NCBI GenBank assembly: GCA_023405135.1
Contig: JAEXYZ010000121.1
Location: forward strand, 1 to 16,571
DNA length: 16,571 bases
Direction: 5' to 3'
DNA from: Bacillota bacterium
Lineage (GTDB): Bacteria; Bacillota; Bacilli; Bacillales_A; Planococcaceae
Of the stretch, positions 7,221 through 13,927 are shown piece after piece (positions within the stretch are counted from its first letter, which is position 1; each line of letters opens with the position of its first letter). The notes under the pieces are model-generated. The model did no database searches and was not told where the DNA came from. It saw only the letters and a list, made by a program, of their open reading frames with translations. Both the position numbers and the translations under genes were made by a program.

Positions 7221-8147
7221 ATGTCAAAGGCATTGATTAACGTGGAAAACCTCAAAAAATCTTATGGAGCTGTTGAAGCTGTAAAAGGAATATCTTTTAA
7301 GGTGCAAGAAGGAGAATTGTTTGCTTTTTTAGGTACAAATGGTGCTGGGAAGTCAACTACAATTGAAATCTTATGTACATTACTAAAAAAATCGAGTGGC
7401 CTTGTTGAAATTAACAACTTTACTTTAGATGAAAAAAATAATAACGACAATATTCGTCAATCGATTGGTGTTGTATTTCAACAGAGCTTACTCGATAAAC
7501 GTCTTACGGTCTATGAAAATATTATGTACCGTGGGGGCACATACGGCTTAAGTAAAAAAGAACTTAATTCCAATTATCATTTTGTTTCAACTTATTTACA
7601 ATTGGAGGATATTCAACATAAAAAGTATGGGACGTTATCAGGTGGTCAAAAGCGCCGTGCTGATATAGCAAGAGCTCTTATTCATAAGCCCCGAATTCTA
7701 TTTTTAGATGAACCGACAACAGGGCTTGATCCACAAACACGACAATTTGTTTGGGAGGCAGTAAAAAAATTACAACAAGAAACGAATATGACGGTTTTTT
7801 TGACGACGCATTATATGGAAGAAGCTGCTGTTGCGAATCAAGTAGTTGTTTTAAAGAGTGGAGAAATTGTTGCAAAAGGTACACCTGATGAATTGAAAAC
7901 AATGTATGCATATGATCAATTGAAATTAGTATTCAAAAATGAGGTAGAAGGAGAAAATTTGTTAAAAGATATGGAAAAATCATTTACTAAAGAAATGTCC
8001 ATTTATTCGGTAAAAGTGGATACAACTTTGGAAGCGCTTACATTTTTAAAGAGTGCTGAACCTTTACTAGTATCTTTTGAAGTAATTAAAGGAACGATGG
8101 ATGATGTCTTTTTACGGATTATAGAAAATGGAGGTAAGATATCTTGA
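7221..8147 (+). CDS. ABC transporter ATP-binding protein
   Basis: 308 residues with a complete set of ATPase motifs: Walker A GTNGAGKST (38-46), Q-loop GVVFQQS (about 83-89), signature LSGGQKRR (139-146), Walker B RILFLDEPTTGLD (158-170) and switch His197 (TTHYM). The 80-residue tail after the core is typical of the drug-resistance/daunorubicin-type (DrrA-like) exporters paired with ABC-2 permeases. It starts two bases after the DUF3021 stop behind AGGAGGA, and its end overlaps the permease start by four bases. Together with that permease it should form an efflux pump at the membrane; the substrate is not evident. Confidence 0.95.
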   Translation: MSKALINVENLKKSYGAVEAVKGISFKVQEGELFAFLGTNGAGKSTTIEILCTLLKKSSGLVEINNFTLDEKNNNDNIRQSIGVVFQQSLLDKRLTVYENIMYRGGTYGLSKKELNSNYHFVSTYLQLEDIQHKKYGTLSGGQKRRADIARALIHKPRILFLDEPTTGLDPQTRQFVWEAVKKLQQETNMTVFLTTHYMEEAAVANQVVVLKSGEIVAKGTPDELKTMYAYDQLKLVFKNEVEGENLLKDMEKSFTKEMSIYSVKVDTTLEALTFLKSAEPLLVSFEVIKGTMDDVFLRIIENGGKIS

Positions 8148-9019
8148 ATGGACTATTTAACTTAGTAATTCGAAATAATAAAGTATTCTATCGTGATAAA
8201 ACACTTGTTTTTTTCTCACTACTGTCAATTTTCATTGTTATTATGTTATACGCATTATTTTTACAAAAAATGCAAGTTGATGCAATTGAGCAAATGACTA
8301 AAGCTACACCTGAGATAATTACGATGGTTAATGAATGGCTAGTAGCTGGTTTATTATCTATGATTGCTGTGACAACAACGCTTGCCGCTTTTAGTATTAT
8401 GATTCAAGATATTGAAATGAAAGTCACTGCAGATTTTTTAACAGCACCAATTTCTCGTTCAACGATTCAATTTAGTTACGTTTTAAACGCATTCGTTATT
8501 GGTCTCGTTTTTTCTTTCATTGCTCTAATAGGATGTGAAATTTACTTAGTTTCTGCAGGGGGCAAATGGTTAAGTTTTGAAGCTTTGTTAAAAGTGGTTG
8601 GTATTCTTGTTTTATCAGTACTTCTAGCGAGCATGTTTAATTTGTTTCTCATTCAATTCGTTAAATCACAAAGTGCTTTTTCAACCCTTAGTACAATTGT
8701 TGGGACATTACTTGGATTTTTGTGTGGTGTGTATGTTCCACTTGGTGTAGTGCCGACTTTTGCGCAAAACATCATTATGTATTTTCCAATTAGTCATACA
8801 ACGGTACTTTTACGTGACGCAATGATGCACGATTCACTACAAACTGTCTTTAGTAATAGTCCTTCAACTCAGATCGATAGTTACAAACTAAACTATGGTG
8901 TCATGTATGAGATAAACGGCCATGTTATAAGTAATTCAACAAGTATCATCTTTATTATTGCAACAACATTTGTACTTGCAATTGTATCTATTGCTATTTT
9001 TAAGCATCGTAATCAGTAA
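8144..9019 (+). CDS. ABC-2 type transporter permease
   Basis: 291 residues with about six membrane segments (roughly 22-42, 67-90, 107-132, 144-168, 175-198, 264-284). The N-terminal IRNNKVFYRDKTLVFFSLLS and the hydrophobic GFLCGVYVPLGVVPTFAQNI region are typical of ABC-2 permeases of DrrB/YhgE-like exporters. The start is TTG 8144, overlapping the ATPase stop (TTGA), eight bases after GGAGGT. A larger polar loop of about 50 residues lies before the last helix. It is the last gene of the LytTR-DUF3021-ABC operon and ends before a strong terminator. Confidence 0.93.
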   Translation: MNGLFNLVIRNNKVFYRDKTLVFFSLLSIFIVIMLYALFLQKMQVDAIEQMTKATPEIITMVNEWLVAGLLSMIAVTTTLAAFSIMIQDIEMKVTADFLTAPISRSTIQFSYVLNAFVIGLVFSFIALIGCEIYLVSAGGKWLSFEALLKVVGILVLSVLLASMFNLFLIQFVKSQSAFSTLSTIVGTLLGFLCGVYVPLGVVPTFAQNIIMYFPISHTTVLLRDAMMHDSLQTVFSNSPSTQIDSYKLNYGVMYEINGHVISNSTSIIFIIATTFVLAIVSIAIFKHRNQ

Positions 9020-9087
9020 GATGGTGAAATAATTCTAGAATTCATTAATTTAAGAAACGAAAGGAATCCTTTCAAGAGAATTAGTAG

Positions 9088-9122
9088 AAGGTGATCTTTA
9101 ACGGGCTTATAGATCACCTTTT
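9088..9122 (+). terminator. Rho-independent terminator of the ABC operon
   Basis: AAGGTGATCT (9088-9097) pairs perfectly with AGATCACCTT (9111-9120) and is followed by TTTAATATTT. A smaller hairpin, GAAAGG/CCTTTC, lies just before it (about 9058-9072). It sits between the convergent ABC operon and adhR; the minus strand has a poorer T-run. Confidence 0.88.
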
Positions 9123-9144
9123 AATATTTCTACTTAAGGGGAAT

Positions 9145-9549
9145 TTAACTCCCTACTTTTTGATCTTTATGTACATCTTCTGTTCCAGCATCTAAAGCTG
9201 TTTTGTAATATAAAGATTTATGCTCGATAACTTCTAATGTCTTTTTTAGTTCTTCCATTTGGGCTTCTACTATAGCTTTTCTTTCTAGGAACATATCATA
9301 TCTTTGCTGTAAGGTAGAATCGCCTGCGGAGCACCAATCGATAAAGTTTTTAATATCTTTAATAGGCATCCCCGTTGATTTCAAACATTGTATTAGTTTT
9401 AAAAAGCCAATATCCGATTCTTTAAACAAACGGGTTCCATTTGTTGTCCGTTCTACAAAAGGCATAAGACCCTCCTTATCGTAGTACCGCAAAGTATACA
9501 CTGATAAATCTAATGCTTTTGCAACTTCACTGATAGAATAAGTCGTCAT
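9145..9549 (-). CDS. adhR: MerR-family regulator AdhR (NmlR type)
   Basis: 134 residues. An N-terminal MerR winged helix (YSISEVAKALDLSVYTLRYYDKEGL), a second wing region (RLFKESDIGFLKLIQCLKSTGMPI) and a coiled-coil dimer helix (about 78-115). The NmlR/AdhR group reacts with aldehydes through one conserved cysteine early in the domain; Cys55 here is in that position, and Cys73 is a second. The gene is divergent from an AdhA-type dehydrogenase with a MerR-type operator-promoter between them, exactly as in B. subtilis, where AdhR activates adhA in response to formaldehyde and methylglyoxal. The binding site (AGAGG) is moderate. The role is inferred from family and context. Confidence 0.9.
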   Translation of the reverse strand: MTTYSISEVAKALDLSVYTLRYYDKEGLMPFVERTTNGTRLFKESDIGFLKLIQCLKSTGMPIKDIKNFIDWCSAGDSTLQQRYDMFLERKAIVEAQMEELKKTLEVIEHKSLYYKTALDAGTEDVHKDQKVGS

Positions 9550-9611
9550 TTTTTTATCGCCTCTTTCTTGTTTAAATAGCTATATTTTCAATACCTCTAA
9601 GTCTTGCGGGA

Positions 9612-9640
9612 ATTCTATCACGGTATTTATTGAATGTCAA
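9612..9640 (-). promoter_or_regulatory. Sigma-A promoter of adhR
   Basis: On the minus strand, TTGACA (9635-9640) and TAGAAT (9612-9617) are 17 bases apart: a perfect -35 and a five-of-six -10. The start would be about 9605, giving a leader of some 55 bases. A CTCTAAG half-site like those in the adhA operator lies at 9595-9601, over the expected start. Confidence 0.8.
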
Positions 9641-9721
9641 AATCTACTTATAAAGAAATAGAAAATGTGTCTGTTTTCAAATTGTATTAAAATGATGTTT
9701 AAAAAAATATAGACTAATCAC

Positions 9722-9752
9722 TTGACCTAGAGTTAACTGTAAGGCTTAACAT
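9722..9752 (+). promoter_or_regulatory. MerR-type operator and promoter of adhA
   Basis: TTGACC (9722-9727) and TAACAT (9747-9752) are 19 bases apart, the long spacing that needs a MerR-family activator to twist the DNA. The spacer carries CCTAGAGTTAACTGTAAGG (9726-9744), a dyad around AGTTAACT that matches the usual AdhR/NmlR-type operator closely. The leader to the adhA start is about 95 bases. Confidence 0.85.
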
Positions 9753-9855
9753 TGTATTGCAAGAGAGAAATTGTAATGGAAATTAATTTTAAGTTTCTTT
9801 TAAATCCGCTGCAAGTAATTCTCTTGAAAACTATATAAGTAGGAGGAATTTCCTT

Positions 9856-10896
9856 ATGATAACTGCTAAAGCACGGGCTGTTGATGGTCCACACAAACCA
9901 TTTCAAGCTACTGAAATTAAACGACGTGATCTTGATTTAAATGATGTTCTAATCGAAATAAAATATGCAGGCATATGCCACTCTGATATCCATACTGCTC
10001 ATGGAGAATGGGGACCTGTCAATTATCCACTTGTTCCTGGACATGAGATTGCAGGAATTGTTACAGATGTAGGGGCAAAAGTTACAAAGTACAAAGTTGG
10101 TGACCGTGTTGGGGTCGGATGTATGGTTGATTCTTGCGGTGAGTGTGAAAACTGCCGTAAAGGGGAAGAACAGTTCTGTATGAAAGGTCAAGTCCCAACA
10201 TATGCAGGTGTTGACAAATATGGTGAGCCAACTCAAGGCGGCTACTCTACTCATATTGTTGTAACGGAAGATTTCGTCCTTAGAATTCCCGATAATATTG
10301 AGCTTGATGCGGCAGCTCCATTACTTTGCGCGGGTATTACGACATACTCACCACTAAATCATTGGCAAGCTGGACCAGGTAAAAAAGTGGCGGTAATTGG
10401 TCTTGGTGGTCTTGGACATATGGCGGTACAAATTGCACATGCAATGGGAGCAGAAGTAACAGTTCTGTCCCAAACGTTGAAGAAAAAGGAAGATGGCTTG
10501 GAATTAGGAGCAGACAATTACTATGCAACAAGTGATCCTGAGACATTCAAAAAACTTGCTGGATATTTTGACTTAATTATTAATACAGTTAGTGCAAAAA
10601 TTGATATTAATGCTTATTTCGGTTTACTTTCATTGGAGGGCACGTTGGTTAACGTTGGTGCACCACCTGAACCATTAGAAGTAAACGTTCATTCCCTTAT
10701 TGGTGGACGTCGCTCATTTGCTGGATCATTAATAGGAGGCATCCGTGAAACACAGGAAATGCTGGAGTTCTGTGCTGAACATAATATTGCCCCTAAAATA
10801 GAAGTAATTTCAGCAGACCAAATTGACGAAGCTTACGAACGCGTATTAGCTTCTGATGTGAAATATCGATTCGTAATTGATATTAATACAATGTAA
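9856..10896 (+). CDS. adhA: Zinc-dependent alcohol/aldehyde dehydrogenase AdhA
   Basis: 346 residues, nearly the length of B. subtilis AdhA and closely similar throughout. Medium-chain dehydrogenase: catalytic zinc ligands Cys41, the GHE motif (His63, Glu64) and Cys158; structural zinc cysteines 94, 97, 100 and 108; nucleotide fold GLGGLG at 182-187. It belongs to the cinnamyl-alcohol-like branch and should interconvert alcohols and aldehydes with NAD(P), probably in formaldehyde or methylglyoxal detoxification given its AdhR partner. The start has a perfect TAGGAGGA binding site. AGGAA-T-TTCCT overlaps it (9844-9854), so local pairing could limit translation. The gene is noticeably richer in G and C than most neighbours, which fits high expression or a different history. 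Confidence 0.93.
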   Translation: MITAKARAVDGPHKPFQATEIKRRDLDLNDVLIEIKYAGICHSDIHTAHGEWGPVNYPLVPGHEIAGIVTDVGAKVTKYKVGDRVGVGCMVDSCGECENCRKGEEQFCMKGQVPTYAGVDKYGEPTQGGYSTHIVVTEDFVLRIPDNIELDAAAPLLCAGITTYSPLNHWQAGPGKKVAVIGLGGLGHMAVQIAHAMGAEVTVLSQTLKKKEDGLELGADNYYATSDPETFKKLAGYFDLIINTVSAKIDINAYFGLLSLEGTLVNVGAPPEPLEVNVHSLIGGRRSFAGSLIGGIRETQEMLEFCAEHNIAPKIEVISADQIDEAYERVLASDVKYRFVIDINTM

Positions 10897-10917
10897 CTTC
10901 GAAAATATAGTTTTACC

Positions 10918-10957
10918 AAGGGTATCCGAAAAGAAAATATTTTGGGTACCCTTTTTA
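10918..10957 (+). terminator. Rho-independent terminator of adhA
   Basis: AAGGGTATCC (10918-10927) pairs with GGGTACCCTT (10944-10953), ten pairs with one G-U, then a T-run to 10956. Confidence 0.88.
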
Positions 10958-11080
10958 TAAATGCAAAAAATAGTCTAGTGTATATTTATTATGAAACGTT
11001 GAAAAATAGATAACTACGCTAATTATATTTAGGAGCTTAATGTAGCCAAAAAAATGTTGTTGTACATTTAATATAGAAGG

Positions 11081-11115
11081 AAGGTGCTGTCCACATTTCG
11101 GATGGGCCTTTTTTG
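11081..11115 (+). terminator. Terminator-like hairpin without a gene before it
   Basis: AAGGTGCTGTCC (11081-11092) folds on GGATGGGCCTT (11100-11110) with one bulged G and three G-U pairs around ACATTTC, followed by six T's. No coding sequence lies between the adhA terminator and here, and the next promoter is downstream. It may be a second terminator for adhA read-through or a decayed repeat. Confidence 0.5.
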
Positions 11116-11128
11116 TTAAAGAAAGAGA

Positions 11129-11157
11129 TTAATACAGAAAGTTGAATTTGTTATAAT
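11129..11157 (+). promoter_or_regulatory. Sigma-A promoter with extended -10
   Basis: TTAATA (11129-11134) is 17 bases before TATAAT (11152-11157), which has the TG extension (TGTTATAAT, the same extended -10 as at 512-520). The start would be about 11164, leaving a 50-base leader before the next gene. Confidence 0.7.
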
Positions 11158-11215
11158 GTGGATACAGATCATTGTATGGGGAATAGTATGAATCGATTTA
11201 GAAGGAGGGAATGCA

Positions 11216-11980
11216 ATGGGTCCAGTTGAGCTATTATTGATGATGTTTTTCGGCAGTATACTAGTTTTCATGTTAGCTATTGTTTGGTTCATTTTTCGAA
11301 AAAAGAAAAAAATAGCTCTTACTGTGACGATTCTTTCAGTTTTTGCTTTCATATTATTCTTCACTTTACGTCCTACATACATCAAAAAGGAACACGCTGA
11401 GCGGTATGAGATATTAGTGGATTACTTACATGAGCATTATCCTAAATATGAGTTCGATATTTCCCCAAAGGTACTTGAGGACGGTTATATTCCTTACGAG
11501 TATTGTGTGGTTGCAAATGGTTATAAATACCGAAATGAGTTTTATCAAGTGGAACGAGATGGAACCGTTAAATTTATTTCTTATTCTACTGAAAGTTATG
11601 GTAGGAAAGAAGAGCTTGATTATTTACTATTAAATACAATTTACGAAAAACCTTTTGAGTATATAGAGCGAAAGGTAGAACTTGAAGAACTTGCTCGTTA
11701 TGAGAACGATTCGTTTTTATTGCGGTTAATGAATGTAGAGGGAGAACAAGTATTATATAACTACTTAAAAATAGATGGACTATTTTTTTTAGAGCAGTCA
11801 AAAGGTTCCATGGAAAATGGTTATATAGAAATGGATGTATCACCTAAACATTACGAAAATTATTATGTATTAGCAACTTTGCCTGGTTTTAAGGAAGAAC
11901 GGTGGAAAAAAACAAATGAGTTAGCGGATAAAATAGAACTTAATGAGGAACTTCCCACTATCTATGTTGTACCAAACTAG
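11216..11980 (+). CDS. Unknown membrane protein with two N-terminal helices
   Basis: 254 residues. Two membrane segments (about 4-25 and 34-53) are separated by a very basic turn (RKKKK), which puts the turn inside and both ends outside. The remaining 200 residues are soluble, acidic and rich in Tyr and Glu, and probably face the wall space: YEILVDYLHEHYPKYEFDI, then beta-rich segments and a cis-proline-rich end. I do not recognise the family. It starts with a good GGAGGG binding site, has its own promoter and is probably monocistronic. No cysteine-based or catalytic motif is evident. Confidence 0.8.
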   Translation: MGPVELLLMMFFGSILVFMLAIVWFIFRKKKKIALTVTILSVFAFILFFTLRPTYIKKEHAERYEILVDYLHEHYPKYEFDISPKVLEDGYIPYEYCVVANGYKYRNEFYQVERDGTVKFISYSTESYGRKEELDYLLLNTIYEKPFEYIERKVELEELARYENDSFLLRLMNVEGEQVLYNYLKIDGLFFLEQSKGSMENGYIEMDVSPKHYENYYVLATLPGFKEERWKKTNELADKIELNEELPTIYVVPN

Positions 11981-12118
11981 GAATTATAATAATTATGGGA
12001 ATTTATGATAAAATAGACTTTTGATAGTAAAATAAATCAGCAAAATAGAGAAGTAAAGTGTCTAATCTGATTTCCTTAAACCTATGCTACACTTAACCAT
12101 TAAGAGGTGGTTTTATTT

Positions 12119-12511
12119 ATGCAACAACTACAGTTTGAAGCATCTTGGGATAAAGCATTAGCTACGCAGGATCGACAAAACATAGAAAAAATATTTAGTG
12201 AAACAAAGCATTTAAACAGCTCCGACATTCTTTGTTCTCCTATACGACAAGCAATCAACTATAAAGAGGAGCTATTAGTTTCTGTTTTGATCCATAACTT
12301 TACTGAACATCCGCTTATTTTTAATAATACTAGATTACTTTATAGCATTGAGGGGCAGATTGTTGCAGAAAAGTCATTTACTCTACCAACCCTTTCAATC
12401 CCATCCAAAGTAAGTATGCCTTGGACATTTATTTTTCCTAAAGGTAGTTATAAAAAGCAGACTTCTTGGAGGAATGGATTGTTAGAAATCCATTTTAGCT
12501 CTACCTTGTAA
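12119..12511 (+). CDS. Single SLAP-domain protein
   Basis: 130 residues. Residues about 3-40 start with EASWDKAL, and the core reads ELLVSVLIHNFTEHPLIF, then LLYSIEGQIVAEKSF and a final PSKVSMPWTFIFPKGS. This order (hydrophobic strand, NxxxxPL, xGxxVAxKxF, PWxFxFPK) is the SLAP domain, first described in S-layer assembly proteins linked to the accessory SecA2 route, where it occurs as a pair. Here it is a lone domain, with no signal peptide or membrane segment. The ATG at 12119 has GAGGTGG eight bases before it; an in-frame GTG at 12107 overlaps that site. Neither secA2 nor an S-layer gene is next to it, so its target is unknown. Confidence 0.8.
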   Translation: MQQLQFEASWDKALATQDRQNIEKIFSETKHLNSSDILCSPIRQAINYKEELLVSVLIHNFTEHPLIFNNTRLLYSIEGQIVAEKSFTLPTLSIPSKVSMPWTFIFPKGSYKKQTSWRNGLLEIHFSSTL

Positions 12512-12518
12512 CATTGAC

Positions 12519-12577
12519 ATTATCCCTACTTTTTCAAAGTAAACATAGTGTTCAATCTCTTTGAAAAGTAGGATAAT
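12519..12577. repeat. Long inverted repeat after the SLAP gene
   Basis: The arm at 12519-12539 (starting ATTATCCCTACT) pairs with the arm at 12559-12577 (ending GTAGGATAAT): 19 pairs with two single-base bulges around a 19-base loop. There is no T-run after it, so it is unlikely to terminate alone. It may protect the mRNA end or be the relic of a small mobile element. Confidence 0.75.
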
Positions 12578-12586
12578 TTGAATGAA

Positions 12587-12620
12587 AAAACCCGTAATAA
12601 ATATTAAAATTGCGGGTTTT
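12587..12620 (+). terminator. Rho-independent terminator of the SLAP gene
   Basis: AAAACCCGTAAT (12587-12598) pairs with ATTGCGGGTTTT (12609-12620), 12 pairs with one G-U, around a loop of about ten. The arms begin with A's and end with T's, so it can also work on the minus strand. Confidence 0.85.
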
Positions 12621-12650
12621 AAATTTGAAAGAAAAGTTAGTTATACTCTC

Positions 12651-12768
12651 CTTTATAATTTTAAGCAGAGTTAAGAAGAATTTGCGAAAGACTTTTTAGA
12701 ATAGAATCCTTTTTAATTTGTTCCAAAATAACTCTGCTTGACAAGGAATTTGTTTATGAATTATAAAG
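12651..12768. repeat. Two-tier inverted repeat, about 118 bp
   Basis: CTTTATAATT (12651-12660) matches AATTATAAAG (12759-12768) perfectly, and inside it AAGCAGAGTTA (12663-12673) matches TAACTCTGCTT (12729-12739) perfectly. The left arms are two bases apart and the right arms 19, as if the right side had gained an insertion. The 55-base centre has no open frame. It ends eight bases before the larger element at 12777. It may be a structured RNA or a small fold-back element. Confidence 0.7.
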
Positions 12769-12776
12769 AATTGGAG

Positions 12777-13056
12777 ATATAAATGTCCGTATCAAAGTGT
12801 ACATTTTTGATTGTCTAAGCATGTACACTTTCGTTCGAAATGCGTTTCTCTATACATGTTTATGAATAATTACAACTTGACATGGAGACCTCTACTCGCA
12901 TGATTCGTCAGCCAAAAGCCAGCTATTACAAGGGCTGGCTGACCAAACAAGGCTATCATACTCGCCCCTCCAAGTAAAGTTGTAATATACACTGGGGATC
13001 AAAAATGTACATGGTTAAACGAGCGTTTTTGTACATGATTAAATTGACATTTGTAT
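12777..13056. mobile_element. Candidate non-autonomous mobile element (MITE-like)
   Basis: A 280-bp non-coding unit with nested symmetry. Ends: ATATAAATGTC (12777-12787) and GACATTTGTAT (13046-13056), matching in 10 of 11. Inside each end are two TGTACA boxes spaced 24 bases apart (12798 and 12822; 13006 and 13030), with the outer box 17 bases from the AAATGTC in both ends. Farther in, ATTACAACTTGACATGGAG (12869-12887) matches 12968-12986 inverted in 17 of 19. The centre is a strong bulged hairpin (GTCAGCC 12907-12913 with GGCTGAC 12937-12943; AGCC with GGCT). GGAG flanks both ends directly (TGGAGATA at 12772 and 13056). Ends with several evenly spaced boxes resemble IS21-family or Tn7/Mu-like transposase sites. 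There is no transposase gene, so mobility would need one supplied in trans. Confidence 0.6.
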
Positions 13057-13115
13057 GGAGATAAAGAATGCTCTATATAAACTATTACTTAATATAGTGA
13101 AGGAGGTGTTCCTTG

Positions 13116-13772
13116 ATGAAAAATAGTAAAATGAATCCAAAAGTTGATGAATTTTTAATTAAGGCTGAAAAGTGGAAGGAAGAATTCGAGAAGCTTAGAA
13201 ATATTGCACTTTCCTGTGAATTGACAGAAGAATTTAAATGGATGCATCCTTGTTATACCGTAGGGGGGAAAAATGTTGTTTTAATCCATGGATTTAAAGA
13301 ATATTGCGCACTCCTATTTCACAAAGGTGCACTGTTAAAGGATCCACATGGCATTTTAATCCAACAAACAGAGAATGTTCAGGCTGCACGTCAAATTCGA
13401 TTTACTAATATTCAAGAAATTATCGAAAAAGAAAATATATTGAAAGAATATATTAACCAAGCAATCGAAATAGAAAAAGCAGGTTTAGAAGTGGAATTAA
13501 AAAAGAAAGAAGATTATCAAATTCCTGAAGAACTTCAACAGAAATTTGATGAAGTCCCGGCCTTAAAAACCGCTTTTGAAGCATTAACGCCAGGACGTCA
13601 AAAAGCATATATTTATTATTTTTCTCAAGCGAAACAATCTAAAACTCGAACGTCAAGGATAGAAAAAAATATGGAACGAATTCTAGCTGGCAAGGGATTA
13701 AACGATTGTATATGTGGATTATCAAAAAAACAGCCTAATTGTGATGGTTCGCATAAGTACATTCAAGAATGA
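13116..13772 (+). CDS. YdeI-type (DUF1801) protein with CDGSH motif
   Basis: 218 residues, soluble. Residues about 20-115 are a DUF1801 domain (LTEEFKWMHPCYTVGGKNVVLIHGFKEYCALLF in separate strands), followed by the YdeI-type helical region ending LTPGRQKAYIYYFSQAK. The last 20 residues hold CICGLSKKQPNCDGSH, an exact match to the CDGSH pattern (Cys198, Cys200, Cys209, His213) that binds a redox-active 2Fe-2S cluster. DUF1801 proteins are called iron chaperones (frataxin-like fold), so an iron-sulfur tail fits, but no function is proven. I start at ATG 13116, nine bases after AGGAGG; a TTG at 13113 is also possible. It is monocistronic, with its promoter probably near the right end of the mobile element. 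Confidence 0.87.
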   Translation: MKNSKMNPKVDEFLIKAEKWKEEFEKLRNIALSCELTEEFKWMHPCYTVGGKNVVLIHGFKEYCALLFHKGALLKDPHGILIQQTENVQAARQIRFTNIQEIIEKENILKEYINQAIEIEKAGLEVELKKKEDYQIPEELQQKFDEVPALKTAFEALTPGRQKAYIYYFSQAKQSKTRTSRIEKNMERILAGKGLNDCICGLSKKQPNCDGSHKYIQE

Positions 13773-13860
13773 AATTAATTCTATATGGCTCTTCTTACTA
13801 AAAGAAATTGGAATTTATTTCAAATCATATATTTGTTTATTCTTACCGTATGTAAAAGTA

Positions 13861-13917
13861 AAAAAGCCTCTACCTAATTAGTGCAAAACTTTGCGGGTAG
13901 GCGGCTTTTATTTTTTC
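13861..13917. terminator. Bidirectional rho-independent terminator
   Basis: AAAAGCC plus CTACC (13862-13874) pairs with GGTAG plus GGCTTTT (13896-13909), with a small internal loop, and GCAAA/TTTGC closes the tip (13883-13894). TTTTATTTTTT follows on plus and TTTTTTACTTTT on minus, so it serves the convergent genes on both sides. Confidence 0.9.
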
Positions 13918-13927
13918 AAAAATAGTT

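Noticed and set aside
11430..11843. Open frames on both strands inside the unknown membrane protein gene.
   Set aside because: Out-of-frame shadows without ribosome binding sites.
12777..13056. CRISPR array or plasmid iterons, because of the repeated TGTACA boxes.
   Set aside because: The boxes are only six bases, arranged as inverted pairs about one centre, with no direct repeats of CRISPR length and no Cas or Rep gene nearby.
13044..13072. Perfect TTGACA in the right end of the mobile element as -35 of the YdeI-type gene.
   Set aside because: No acceptable -10 lies 16-18 bases on (AATGCT at 17). TTGTAT (13051-13056) with TATATA (13074-13079) is an alternative but weak.
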